A stretch of DNA of 64,000 nucleotides from Caedibacter sp. 38-128 (GTDB lineage Bacteria > Pseudomonadota > Alphaproteobacteria > Caedimonadales > Caedimonadaceae), in the NCBI GenBank assembly GCA_001898705.1, contig MKUU01000006.1, forward strand, positions 1 to 64,000, given 5' to 3'. Numbering within the stretch: the stretch's first letter is position 1; the number at the start of each line of letters is the position of its first letter. Under the pieces are notes generated by a model, which was given only the letters and a program-made list of their open reading frames with translations, had not been told where the DNA came from and did no database searches. Shown here piece after piece: positions 50,769 through 59,021 of the stretch. The position numbers and the translations under genes were made by a program.

Positions 50769-51153
50769 CTCGTCCTCCTTGAAATAAAACCCAATAAAGC
50801 AACGCCAACCCAAGAGAAGATCCAACAACAAGCCACCCGGTACGATAAACCGTTTTTATCTCAAAGCCGTATCCTGCATCCCAAACTAAATGGCGAACGC
50901 CATTCGCCAAATGATAGAAAAAGGCATAAAGCATCAAAAAAATGAAGACTTTCCCAATAAAATTTTGACTGACGGATATCAGCCAAGAAAAGCACGCAGG
51001 TTGACTTGAGATCCCATAAAGCCAAAGGATAATGCCCAAAATCCCTAAACATAAAAAGGCCCCGGTAAACCGGTGCATGACGGAAAGAACCGAAGTCAAC
51101 TGTGGCTTATAAATTTGCAAATGCGGCGAGAGCGGTCTTTTGGACGGCATCAT
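50758..51153 (-). CDS. sdhC: Succinate dehydrogenase cytochrome b556 subunit
   Basis: 131 residues, three membrane helices. Family signatures are RPLSPHLQIYKPQLTSVLS followed by MHRFTG, and HLANGVRHLVWDAG with the haem histidine. First gene of the operon, preceded by GGGAGGAAAG as ribosome binding site. It contributes to the ubiquinone site and haem b of complex II. Confidence 0.95.
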   Translation of the reverse strand: MMPSKRPLSPHLQIYKPQLTSVLSVMHRFTGAFLCLGILGIILWLYGISSQPACFSWLISVSQNFIGKVFIFLMLYAFFYHLANGVRHLVWDAGYGFEIKTVYRTGWLVVGSSLGLALLYWVLFQGGRDGF

Positions 51154-51465
51154 GGTAAAGGCTTTCCTCCCTCAATTTATGGTTGAGTGATTCTGGAATA
51201 AATTTTAGTTTTGTGCAAGCTCAACCAATTATCTTGCGAGATAAAAATGCCTCTTCTGTCTTAATGACGATCTTTGAATCGTTTATTCCATAGGATATAT
51301 TCATGTAAAGTCACAGACATCTTGCCTATTTTTTGATATTTTCCAGTCGGTTGAGTGGTCATCCGATGAGGAGGCATGGGATTCACCAGACTAACTTTAA
51401 TCTATAAGATCAAGCTGTTTGGTCCTTTGAACCTTATATTTCGCCCTATTTATAACTTATAAAAA

Positions 51466-51481
51466 TGTTTCACGTGAAACA
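51466..51481. promoter_or_regulatory. parS site (ParB binding), intergenic
   Basis: Exact TGTTTCACGTGAAACA in the spacer upstream of sdhC. It is extended by AAA on the left and TTT on the right into a 22-bp perfect palindrome, as is the dnaA copy. Confidence 0.95.
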
Positions 51482-51506
51482 TTTTTTTGGTCTTTTTAGG
51501 CCTCAT

Positions 51507-51540
51507 AAAAAAGATAAAAGCAAGGGTTTCCCCTTGCTTT
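51507..51540 (-). terminator. Rho-independent terminator after the exported Lys-rich protein gene
   Basis: A perfect 10-bp stem AAAGCAAGGG / CCCTTGCTTT with a 4-base loop. On the minus strand TATCTTTTTT follows. It lies 20 bases past the stop codon of the gene ending at 51560. Confidence 0.85.
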
Positions 51541-51559
51541 CTAGTGATAATAGACACTT

Positions 51560-52543
51560 CTACTTCGAGATCATACGGTATAATTGAACACCGAATACGA
51601 AATCTGTTGGCTCATCGCGCACATGCAACCGATACCACCCATAAACAGAATCATGAGCCGCTAGCGTTGAAAATGGCCTTTTCTCATCATGTTCATACTT
51701 TGCCGTAATTTCAAATAAACTTCTGTCTTTATTATTGCCTGGGCTTAATTCAAGAAGTAAATAGTCAAAATATTTTCTTGAATCCTCAATTTTCGCAAAG
51801 GCACGTTGTCCAGCTTGAATTTGACTAAGTTCCGCCTTTAGTTGTTCAAGTTCAACTCCTGAATACTTTTTCTCACGACTCTGTAACTTCTTAGTAACCT
51901 CTTCCGTACTCTTTAAACTCTTGGTAATCTCTTCAGCTTTGGTTGTAATGACGGTTGCTTTAGGATCCTTTATCAAAAAAATATCTTTCAGATATTTAAA
52001 CCCTGCATTTTCTTTCACTTTAGCAGCATGAAGAAAAGCTTCGAATTCAAGCATTGTTTTAGTATGTAATGAGTCAAAACTACACGCTTGCCCATTGCGA
52101 ACTAAATGAATTTTATTATGCTTACTTCCCTCTTGTCCTGCAAACAAAACGAGAAGCGTCTCGTAAACATCAAGCGTTTTAGGAGGAGAAAAAATTTCCT
52201 TTTTCTTTTGTGAAGTTTCGCCCAAAAGAACATTTAAAGTATCTTGAGGGTTTTTAGCTTTAGGTGTTGCCGCCGCTGAACTATTTCCTTCCTTCAAAGA
52301 AACGTCTACAGCCGCAGGAGAAGGATTTTCAGACTTCTTTCTTCTTGTCTTTGTTCCTTCCTGAGATGTCGTTTTCTGCTCTGTTTTAGAGGAATCTAGT
52401 TTTATTGTAGGGCTCGGGGGGAGAAGCCGCTTTTTCATTTGACGAGGCGATTCATCTTTGATGGGGTCACTTGCCCGCATCTCGTGAGCTTGCGTTAAAA
52501 AAAACAAACTACTGAGGGCAATGCTAAATAATCTTACAGACAA
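51560..52543 (-). CDS. Exported Lys/Ser-rich protein, unknown function
   Basis: 327 residues. A signal peptide (LFSIALSSLFFLTQAHEMRA) is cleaved near residue 24. Residues 25-110 are a low-complexity stretch rich in Lys, Ser, Thr and Pro, probably disordered. From 120 on it is structured: a segment FSPPKTLDVYETLLVLFAGQ, a single Cys in GQACSF, then a coiled coil near 200-260 and a C-terminal SVYGWYRLHVRDEP region that may be a small beta domain. No family is recognised. The architecture, a disordered linker followed by a compact exported part, resembles the secreted orphans of other host-associated alphaproteobacteria. Confidence 0.72.
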   Translation of the reverse strand: MSVRLFSIALSSLFFLTQAHEMRASDPIKDESPRQMKKRLLPPSPTIKLDSSKTEQKTTSQEGTKTRRKKSENPSPAAVDVSLKEGNSSAAATPKAKNPQDTLNVLLGETSQKKKEIFSPPKTLDVYETLLVLFAGQEGSKHNKIHLVRNGQACSFDSLHTKTMLEFEAFLHAAKVKENAGFKYLKDIFLIKDPKATVITTKAEEITKSLKSTEEVTKKLQSREKKYSGVELEQLKAELSQIQAGQRAFAKIEDSRKYFDYLLLELSPGNNKDRSLFEITAKYEHDEKRPFSTLAAHDSVYGWYRLHVRDEPTDFVFGVQLYRMISK

Positions 52544-52948
52544 AATAATCCTCCATTTTTAAAAATTAATACTACAAGATAACCGTTGATAACCGATGAT
52601 ATTTTCAAGGAAAGTTCGATAAACCTGAGCTGTCATACAGCGCGATAAATGATAACTAAGTGCCTCAAAAATTCGAGATTTTATCATTTTATCCCTTTCC
52701 CCTTTTTTCAGAATTTACTAATATTAACTTTATGGCATAAATGTGTCAAGGATGTCCTGTTTTTCTTAAAGTTTGCAGCCCTGCGTTTATACAAACCAAA
52801 AAACCTTCTTTATCCTTAGGAAAAATTAACTTTTACAAAAATATATTGACTCATATGGAAAAAATTTATTGATATTTAATTTATTAGAAGGTTCAAAAGC
52901 TAAAATTCTCTTATAAATACACTCTAAAGGAAGAGGTTAAATATGGTA
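52544..52948. other. AT-rich spacer with an orphan plus-strand promoter and ribosome site
   Basis: About 400 bases without a supported gene. The left part must hold the promoter of the minus-strand exported gene. On the plus strand TTGACT and TGATAT about 18 bases apart resemble a sigma-70 promoter near 52845-52875. About 60 bases later comes AGGAAGAGG with an ATG at 52943, which opens only 21 codons inside the 3' end of the next gene. Confidence 0.4.
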
Positions 52949-53746
52949 TTAATAGCTTCTTCTTCCCGCTCTAATAAGTTCCTCAATAGGCACCCCAGGC
53001 TTGTTTAAACGCCCAGGAAGACTTGCGTACTTGGTGCGATTCGTACTAGGTCCACAGCGTTTTCCTAAGTACACACTACGTGACTTTGTTTTATAGTTTT
53101 TATCTTCAGGTAAAACTTGCAGATTAGAATCCACTTTTAGTTGCTTGTTTGGGATTACTTTTTCCCATTGCCTCACTATGCTCTGTACAGGTCTTCTCTG
53201 CTTAGTTTTAAGCAACCTATGCAATGTTGGGGCTACTTCTTTATCTATGTTTTTACGACTTATGCTTCCACTGAGTCTCTTTACGACATTTGCCTCAGTT
53301 TTTTTGATAATTTCATCAATATCGCCATTATTTTTACAATTTTCTTTTGCTGCTAGATCAGCAAGATTTTTAAGGTTTTCTAGTCCATCATTAACTTTTT
53401 TTATTGCCTTCATTAAATTATTATTAATAGTGTTCTGGCGCGGATGACTACTTAGTCTTACAAGACTGCCTACTTCTTTACTAATATTCTGAGACTCATC
53501 CTTAAGTTTAATCATAATATCTTCCTGACCCTTAGCAAAAGAATCTATCAGCAGACCTGTTTCTTGAAAATCATCAGAGGCTTGAGCTGCCTGTGAAACC
53601 ATTTCAGGTATGCGTCCAGAGAAAAGGTTGTCCGATAGCTCAGCACTATCAGTTTGAGAACCCCTAGAAATACATTTACTGTAAAGCTCGTCTAACTTAT
53701 CTGCAAGCGTTTTTGCAATATTTAGCAATCCTTTAAAAGAGATCAT
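52949..53746 (-). CDS. Hypothetical helical, basic protein
   Basis: 265 residues without a signal peptide. The first 150 residues read as long amphipathic helices (LLNIAKTLADKLDELYSK, MKAIKKVNDGLENLKNLADL). The last 100 are very basic, with RRPVQSIVRQWEKVIPNKQ and a C-terminal YLGKRCGPSTNRTKYASL segment. I recognise no domain. The ribosome binding site is weak. It diverges from the exported kinase-like gene across a 198-base AT-rich spacer. A DNA/RNA-binding or effector role would be a guess. Confidence 0.62.
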   Translation of the reverse strand: MISFKGLLNIAKTLADKLDELYSKCISRGSQTDSAELSDNLFSGRIPEMVSQAAQASDDFQETGLLIDSFAKGQEDIMIKLKDESQNISKEVGSLVRLSSHPRQNTINNNLMKAIKKVNDGLENLKNLADLAAKENCKNNGDIDEIIKKTEANVVKRLSGSISRKNIDKEVAPTLHRLLKTKQRRPVQSIVRQWEKVIPNKQLKVDSNLQVLPEDKNYKTKSRSVYLGKRCGPSTNRTKYASLPGRLNKPGVPIEELIRAGRRSY

Positions 53747-53944
53747 AAGAATAGAATTAACTATTCATGTTTAAATATTTAGAAATATTCCGGAATAACA
53801 ATCATTTAATTAAATATAATTACTATATTATTAAACTTATTACTATCAACGAGTTAATTATTAAACTCAATTTTTTAAAATTTAAATTTAAATATGGTAG
53901 GATTGCTCAGTGTTTGTTTGAGTCTAAATTAAGGGGTTAAAAAT

Positions 53945-55357
53945 ATGAGAAAAAGAACAATCATTGCTGTTAATGGTTTTCTACTTATGGGGTCTATTTT
54001 ATCGTCACATGCAAACTATCATTCTATTCAAGAGGCGTTTGAGGGTTATTCCCGAGAAAGAATCAAACGGGCTCGTCATTTTGAAAGTGATAAAAAGAAC
54101 CCATTTGCTTTGGATATGGAGAAAGCTAGCCTATCTCAAATACGTACTATTAAAAGAAACGTTCTAAACACAAGAAATAATGAATTTTCAACGATAAGAT
54201 GTACGGATAGCCTTCTCAAGGCAACAATTGCGAATGACTTAAAAGTTACTCATGTAGAAGGACTCGAGGGTGGATTTGTCAGTGGTAAAATTTATCGTAT
54301 TGAGGCTCAATCTGAAGTTAACGATTTAGGTACTTCTCAGCATTTTTTCCTGAAATATTTAAGGCAAAGGCCAATTTTAGTAGATTTAGATCGATGCCTT
54401 AGAGAGGAAAAAAACTTAGTCGATCTTATAAACAATCCTCGTATTAAAGAAATGCAACAATATATTAACATTGTTCTTCCTGAGGTAATTGCAACATATA
54501 AAGGTAAAAATGAAAAAAATAAGACTTTTATGCTTCTCCCCGGAGCTCCAGGAGAAAGCTTGAGTGATATTGTCCAAACTAACGATGTTGATAGGATCAA
54601 TGAAGCTTTTTCTGCACTGGGATCCTCACTTGCAAAAATGCATATTCGACATCGTTTTTTTGAGGGAGGAGATCCGACAACAATGAATGATTTCATGAAG
54701 ACTCGTGTTCCCTCACATACTGACTTTCATGGAAAGAATGTCTTTTACTGCCCTAAAACAAAGAAAATTTCTTTTATTGATGTAGAAACAATGGCCAATA
54801 GTTTTGATTCTGATAATAAACCAAATAGTCCTATTTCCTATGACTTATTATATATGCTTCTTATGTCAGCTAAGACATTTGGAAGCTTTATGCCCAAAAA
54901 TGATTGGGACCCTTTCAAAAAATTTCTTGATGCCTATACGAGCGAATATAAGCCTCATGAAAGAACAGGGATTTTGAATTATTTAGAGAGTTCTTTTAGG
55001 CAAGCAAAGAAGATTGCTTTTACAGATATCTTTAAGCATTTTTTATGGAAAAAGACGATGTCATCTCAGGATGCTGAAGGGATGAAAGAATTGACTCAAC
55101 ATATTCGAGACTTAAAATCGCAACAGCTCTCAGATTTTGGGTATCAACCTCTAAATTTTATGTCAAAAAAGAAGATATCATCTCAAGATGTTAAGGTGAA
55201 TCGACATATTCGATACATAGAATCGCAACAGCTCTCAGCTCTTAGGCATCAGCCTCTAAAAAATAAAGGCTCTTCTTATTCTAAATATACAAAGAATAGA
55301 ATTAAAGAATACTATGCAAACATAAGATACTATGAAGGCCGGGTAGAAAAATTTTGA
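53945..55357 (+). CDS. Exported kinase-fold protein (APH/choline-kinase-like) with C-terminal repeat
   Basis: 470 residues. The N-terminus (IIAVNGFLLMGSILSSHANY) looks like a signal peptide. The middle is aminoglycoside-phosphotransferase/choline-kinase-like. SGKIYRIEA resembles the nucleotide loop, FFLKYLRQRP supplies a candidate ATP-binding lysine, and HTDFHGKNVF gives the catalytic H258-x-D260...N265. FIDVETM gives the metal-binding D279. After the kinase core, two copies of a 33-38-residue unit (SSQD...HIR..ESQQLS....QPL) lie near residues 369-440. APH-fold kinases are usually cytoplasmic. An exported one is more like the kinase-type effectors of intracellular pathogens. Substrate unknown. 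Confidence 0.75.
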   Translation: MRKRTIIAVNGFLLMGSILSSHANYHSIQEAFEGYSRERIKRARHFESDKKNPFALDMEKASLSQIRTIKRNVLNTRNNEFSTIRCTDSLLKATIANDLKVTHVEGLEGGFVSGKIYRIEAQSEVNDLGTSQHFFLKYLRQRPILVDLDRCLREEKNLVDLINNPRIKEMQQYINIVLPEVIATYKGKNEKNKTFMLLPGAPGESLSDIVQTNDVDRINEAFSALGSSLAKMHIRHRFFEGGDPTTMNDFMKTRVPSHTDFHGKNVFYCPKTKKISFIDVETMANSFDSDNKPNSPISYDLLYMLLMSAKTFGSFMPKNDWDPFKKFLDAYTSEYKPHERTGILNYLESSFRQAKKIAFTDIFKHFLWKKTMSSQDAEGMKELTQHIRDLKSQQLSDFGYQPLNFMSKKKISSQDVKVNRHIRYIESQQLSALRHQPLKNKGSSYSKYTKNRIKEYYANIRYYEGRVEKF

Positions 55358-55449
55358 GACAGAAAATGAAACGCTGAAGTGCAGCATCTCTACTCGCTAT
55401 TTTGGTCTTTGATCTCTTAGATTTCTTTAAAGCAACCGTTAAAACGCTT

Positions 55450-56970
55450 TTAGAAGGCTAGGGTATCAAGCCTTAGGGAAAGCGCTTCAGCCATATCTAT
55501 TTTACGAATCGTCTCGCTTTCACCTAAATCAGCAATAGTGCGTGCAACACGAAGAATGCGATGATAACTACGGGCTGAGAATTTAAGTTTCTCAGCGGCT
55601 TGATTGAGTAACGTTTGGCTCTCTTCATCCAGTTGTAAGATGGCGTCAAGCTCTTTTCCCGAGGCTTCTGCATTCAATCGGATTGTACTGTGCGGTGTAT
55701 TCTTTAAAAACCGTTGGCGTTGATGTAAACGCGCTTTTGCAACACGTTCAGCAATCGTTGCCGTGGATTCTTTCCCTGAAAGTAACATGAATTCTGAAGG
55801 CTTTACAGCCGGCGTAAACACATGAAAATCAATGCGATCCAACAGAGGACCCGAAATTTTTGCTTGATAATCAACAGCGCATTTTGGCGCACGGGAACAA
55901 GCTTTGGCCACATCATCCAAATACCCACACCGACATGGGTTCATGGCAGCAATAAGTTGAAATCGCGCAGGATAGGTAATATGGGCATTTGCACGCGCAA
56001 TGGTCACTTGTCCTGTCTCGAGAGGCTGGCGTAATGATTCAAGCGTGCTTCGTGAAAATTCGGGTAATTCATCCAGAAATAAAACACCCCGGTGCGCCAG
56101 CGTCACTTCGCCTGGCAGTGCCTTAAACCCACCTCCAACAAGGGCCGGTAAGGATGCCGAATGATGGGGATCACGGTAAGGTCGCTGTTTAATCAGGGTC
56201 CCTTCTGGCAATCTTCCTGCAATACTATGAATCATGGTAACCTCAAGCGCCTCTTCAGGCTCAAGGGGTGGTAAGATCCCCGGCAAACGCACCGCAAGCA
56301 TCGATTTTCCGGCTCCAGGCGGTCCCATAAGAAGAAGATTATGTCCGCCAGCCGCAGCAATTTCCAACGCTCGTTTTGCGGTCTCTTGCCCTTTGACATC
56401 GATGAGATCGAAAGCACCTGGATTATCCTCTGTCACGCCTGGTGTAGGGGGAGGCAAGATTTGAAGACCTTTAAAATGATTGATCAAGGCTAATAGACTC
56501 GAAGGTGCCAAAATATCAATATCAGGAGCCCAGGCCGCCTCTTTTCCACAGGCCTCAGGACAAATAAGGCCCTGACTTTGGCTTGCGGCATGAAGAGCGG
56601 CAGGTAAGACGCCAGAAACAGGAGAAATCCGGCCATCAAGGGCTAATTCACCCAAGGCCACATAGCGATGGACCTCCTCAAAAGGCAAAACTTCTAAGGC
56701 CACCAACAGACCTAAAGCAATGGGCAGGTCATAATGACTGCCTTCCTTTTGAATATCTGCAGGTGAGAGATTCACGATAATACGCTTGGGTGGCAAAGCA
56801 AGTCCTAAAGAATGAAGCGCCGCTCGAACTCTCTCACGCGATTCCGCAACCGCTTTATCGGGCAATCCCACAATAGAAAAAGACGGTAGGCCTGTTGTGA
56901 TTTGCACTTGGACATCAATGGCAAGGGGTTCAATTCCTTGGAAAGCAACGGTGTTAATGCGTGCGACCAT
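55450..56970 (-). CDS. comM: YifB/ComM family AAA+ ATPase (Mg-chelatase-like)
   Basis: 506 residues, full length. The N-terminal LonC-like domain opens MVARINTVAFQGIEPLAIDVQVQ. The AAA+ core has LLLMGPPGAGKSMLAVRLPGILPP, GVLFLDELPEF and AAMNPCRCGY. The C-terminal part contains ARSYHRILRVARTIADL. ComM is a hexameric helicase that promotes branch migration during natural transformation and recombination. It converges on the exported kinase-like gene from the right. Surrounding genes are orphans, so it is probably an independent unit. Confidence 0.93.
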   Translation of the reverse strand: MVARINTVAFQGIEPLAIDVQVQITTGLPSFSIVGLPDKAVAESRERVRAALHSLGLALPPKRIIVNLSPADIQKEGSHYDLPIALGLLVALEVLPFEEVHRYVALGELALDGRISPVSGVLPAALHAASQSQGLICPEACGKEAAWAPDIDILAPSSLLALINHFKGLQILPPPTPGVTEDNPGAFDLIDVKGQETAKRALEIAAAGGHNLLLMGPPGAGKSMLAVRLPGILPPLEPEEALEVTMIHSIAGRLPEGTLIKQRPYRDPHHSASLPALVGGGFKALPGEVTLAHRGVLFLDELPEFSRSTLESLRQPLETGQVTIARANAHITYPARFQLIAAMNPCRCGYLDDVAKACSRAPKCAVDYQAKISGPLLDRIDFHVFTPAVKPSEFMLLSGKESTATIAERVAKARLHQRQRFLKNTPHSTIRLNAEASGKELDAILQLDEESQTLLNQAAEKLKFSARSYHRILRVARTIADLGESETIRKIDMAEALSLRLDTLAF

Positions 56971-57051
56971 GAGGTGCCTTTTTTATTTTTAATCTTTATT
57001 TTTCAGTGAGACTTTAATTTTTTGAAGTTTTAGCATCGTCAGCTTACTCAT

Positions 57052-57885
57052 TCATTCGCCCTGGGTGAATTGACTAAGATGTTTATACGCCTGTGCCGCT
57101 CCAGCATACCAAAACATTGTCAAGTAAGCTGTTGGTATCGATAAAAGAACCCAATCAAGTGTACTGATATCCGCCATATTTGACACAAATATAAAGATAA
57201 AGCTTATACTACATAACCACCATATTATAAGGGGTAAGGATGTAAGAAAGGACACCCCGAAAAGCCTTAGTAATGAACCTCTCGTCATCTTCCACGAAAG
57301 TCTTATAGGTTTGCTATGATCTAAAGCAGAGTTCGGGATAGAGAACATAAGGCGCATAGAAAAATATATAAAAGTAATGAAGCCAAAGATAATAAGCGGG
57401 ATGATCCATATATTAAAAGCCATCCCTTGCAGATTAAAATATGAAAAAGCAGATGATAACCCCACAATAAACAATCCTATAAGACAGATAGAAGCTACTC
57501 CAAGCAAAGTAGTAAGAATAAAAGTTAAAAGGACCTTCCAAGTGCGTGACGTTAAAAGTGAACTAAAAAGGTTTTTTTTAATTTCTTCGCGGTTCACGAT
57601 GGCGCGCGTCATATTAATGTTTATTGATAACAAAAGCAAAAATGCTAAAATATCGACAATACGAAAAGCAAAGAAAGCAAGAATAACGATAATCCCTTCT
57701 TGCGAAAAATTAATGCCATTCTTTATTAAATAATGAATGTCATCTTTTACCAGAGAAAGAATCGTCACATAGGATAAAACTTGCACACCACTATATTGTA
57801 GTAGCATCAGGAACAATTTTCCAAAATTAGCAAAGAAGAATTTATAAGCATATTTTGTTGTTTCGATAACAGGTAACTTTTTCAT
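57052..57885 (-). CDS. Polytopic membrane protein, possibly GPDPase_memb/YciC-like
   Basis: 277 residues with six hydrophobic segments. A loop SIPNSALDHSKPIRLSWKMT followed by RGSLLRLFGVSFL precedes the last two helices. This S....L.H.KPI..SW..TRG...RL pattern is common to bacterial multi-spanning proteins of the GPDPase membrane-domain/YciC type, whose role is unknown. There is no neighbouring partner: comM lies downstream and a decayed gshB fragment upstream. Confidence 0.7.
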   Translation of the reverse strand: MKKLPVIETTKYAYKFFFANFGKLFLMLLQYSGVQVLSYVTILSLVKDDIHYLIKNGINFSQEGIIVILAFFAFRIVDILAFLLLLSININMTRAIVNREEIKKNLFSSLLTSRTWKVLLTFILTTLLGVASICLIGLFIVGLSSAFSYFNLQGMAFNIWIIPLIIFGFITFIYFSMRLMFSIPNSALDHSKPIRLSWKMTRGSLLRLFGVSFLTSLPLIIWWLCSISFIFIFVSNMADISTLDWVLLSIPTAYLTMFWYAGAAQAYKHLSQFTQGE

Positions 57886-58037
57886 CGGTTTTTCTATACC
57901 TTTTTACAGATTAATGATGAGGGTGATAATTCTCATTTTCTTTAAATTACTTACACAAACTCAAAGTAATTTTAAAATGTCGCCTAGAAATGTCAAAGAT
58001 TTTACCATGATGGGATAACTTCTGAAGAGTAAAAGCT

Positions 58038-58107
58038 TTAGGAAAGCTTCTCCAAAACTTTATCCTAAACAAGACGCTCCACATGCATTTTATTGATTTT
58101 ATTGATT
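58038..58107 (-). pseudogene. Decayed copy of the gshB 3' end
   Basis: Read on the minus strand, this gives INKINKMHVERLV, a stop, then DKVLEKLS and a stop. The end of the intact gshB about 1 kb away reads LNKFNKMHVERLVWDKVLEK. The Trp codon TGG has become TAG. The flanking ATGATGGGATAA downstream of gshB is also present beside this copy (58008-58019 and 58981-58992). The similarity is too extended to be chance. It is a duplicated, inactivated tail. Confidence 0.8.
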
Positions 58108-58277
58108 ATTTTTGGCATAGGAACCTGTCATAAGTGAATGATAAAACAGTCGTTGAGAGTCATCTAGAACCTCAACAAACTCACGGGCATCCTTTAGTTA
58201 TTTTATTTTTTAATAATTTATCAAGCTTTTACTTATATAATCTATAAATGTTAATTAATCTAACTTAGAGGAATAAA

Positions 58278-58709
58278 ATGAATATTTTTAATAAATCGTT
58301 TAGAAAATTTATACTTAGCTCTATACTACTCTTACCAAATACTGTACATGCTGTAACTTGTGCCGACATTAAGTTTAATCCCAAACTAACAATCCCTCAA
58401 CTTCCTAAACCCGCTCACGAAGTAAAATCCAGTTTACTAACAACTACAAATAGAGAGTTACACTTTTCAGGACCAACAAGTTCTATGCACAATACTTATC
58501 CAGGTCCAGATTTCAAAGGACCAAAGTATTATGCATATTATGAGAATAACCAAACTAAATATTCCTCAAAAAAATTAGAAGACTTATATGTTGTTGTCCA
58601 GCAAGACATGAGAGACAAATATATGAAGGACCCATCGAAATGTGTGCTTATGGTATATGATAATAAAGATCAAAATTTCCTTTACCATGCGTATTTTGAG
58701 ATAAAGTAA
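58278..58709 (+). CDS. Small exported protein, unknown function
   Basis: 143 residues, preceded by TTAGAGGAATAAA as ribosome binding site. The signal peptide (FRKFILSSILLLPNTVHA) is cleaved near residue 26. The mature part has two cysteines (VTCADI and SKCVLM) that could form a disulfide, and aromatic-rich YPGPDFKGPKYYAYYENN. No family recognised. It lies between the decayed and the intact gshB tails, so it may have arrived with or caused that rearrangement. Confidence 0.68.
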   Translation: MNIFNKSFRKFILSSILLLPNTVHAVTCADIKFNPKLTIPQLPKPAHEVKSSLLTTTNRELHFSGPTSSMHNTYPGPDFKGPKYYAYYENNQTKYSSKKLEDLYVVVQQDMRDKYMKDPSKCVLMVYDNKDQNFLYHAYFEIK

Positions 58710-58761
58710 GTATTGCGAAAATTAAACTCTGTGATCCCTAAGGTTTGAGCCATGGCAGTAA

Positions 58762-59013
58762 GTGAATAATATAATAACTGCTGAGGCTCAACCAGAGTTT
58801 AGACAAGCCCAAGCGCACCCTTTTCTGGCAAGCCCAAAGCTAATAAGAGAGATGCAAATCAGGGTCACTCATAATATCTTGCACTTCCTCTTATCCGTTC
58901 AGCCTTATTTAAGCCTCTCTAAAGCATCTACATATGAGGCAAGATTAAAAATTATGGTTTGTGTATGTCAATTCCTTTGCAATGATGGGATAAAACGACC
59001 TTTGGATAGCTAA
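58762..59013 (+). CDS. Doubtful short reading frame of 83 codons
   Basis: Opens MNNIITAEAQPEFRQAQ and ends KRPLDS. There is no ribosome binding site of note, no signal peptide and no recognisable family. Its 3' end lies in the stretch also duplicated beside the gshB remnant. It is listed because it is the only open frame between the exported protein and gshB. It may be noncoding or a leftover. Confidence 0.2.
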   Translation: MNNIITAEAQPEFRQAQAHPFLASPKLIREMQIRVTHNILHFLLSVQPYLSLSKASTYEARLKIMVCVCQFLCNDGIKRPLDS

Positions 59014-59021
59014 ATTCAAAT

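Larger units (their letters stand above)
51154..51559. other. Gene-free spacer with sdh promoter region, parS and a terminator
   Basis: About 400 bases between sdhC and the next minus-strand gene. It holds the sdhC ribosome binding site, presumably the sdh promoter, one parS site and, at its left end, the terminator of the exported protein gene further upstream. I see no coding signal, tRNA or repeat in the remaining 280 bases. Confidence 0.6.

Noticed and set aside
57377-57733. 118-codon plus-strand frame inside the six-helix membrane protein
   Set aside because: Lys/Ile-rich shadow of the reverse strand with no motif.
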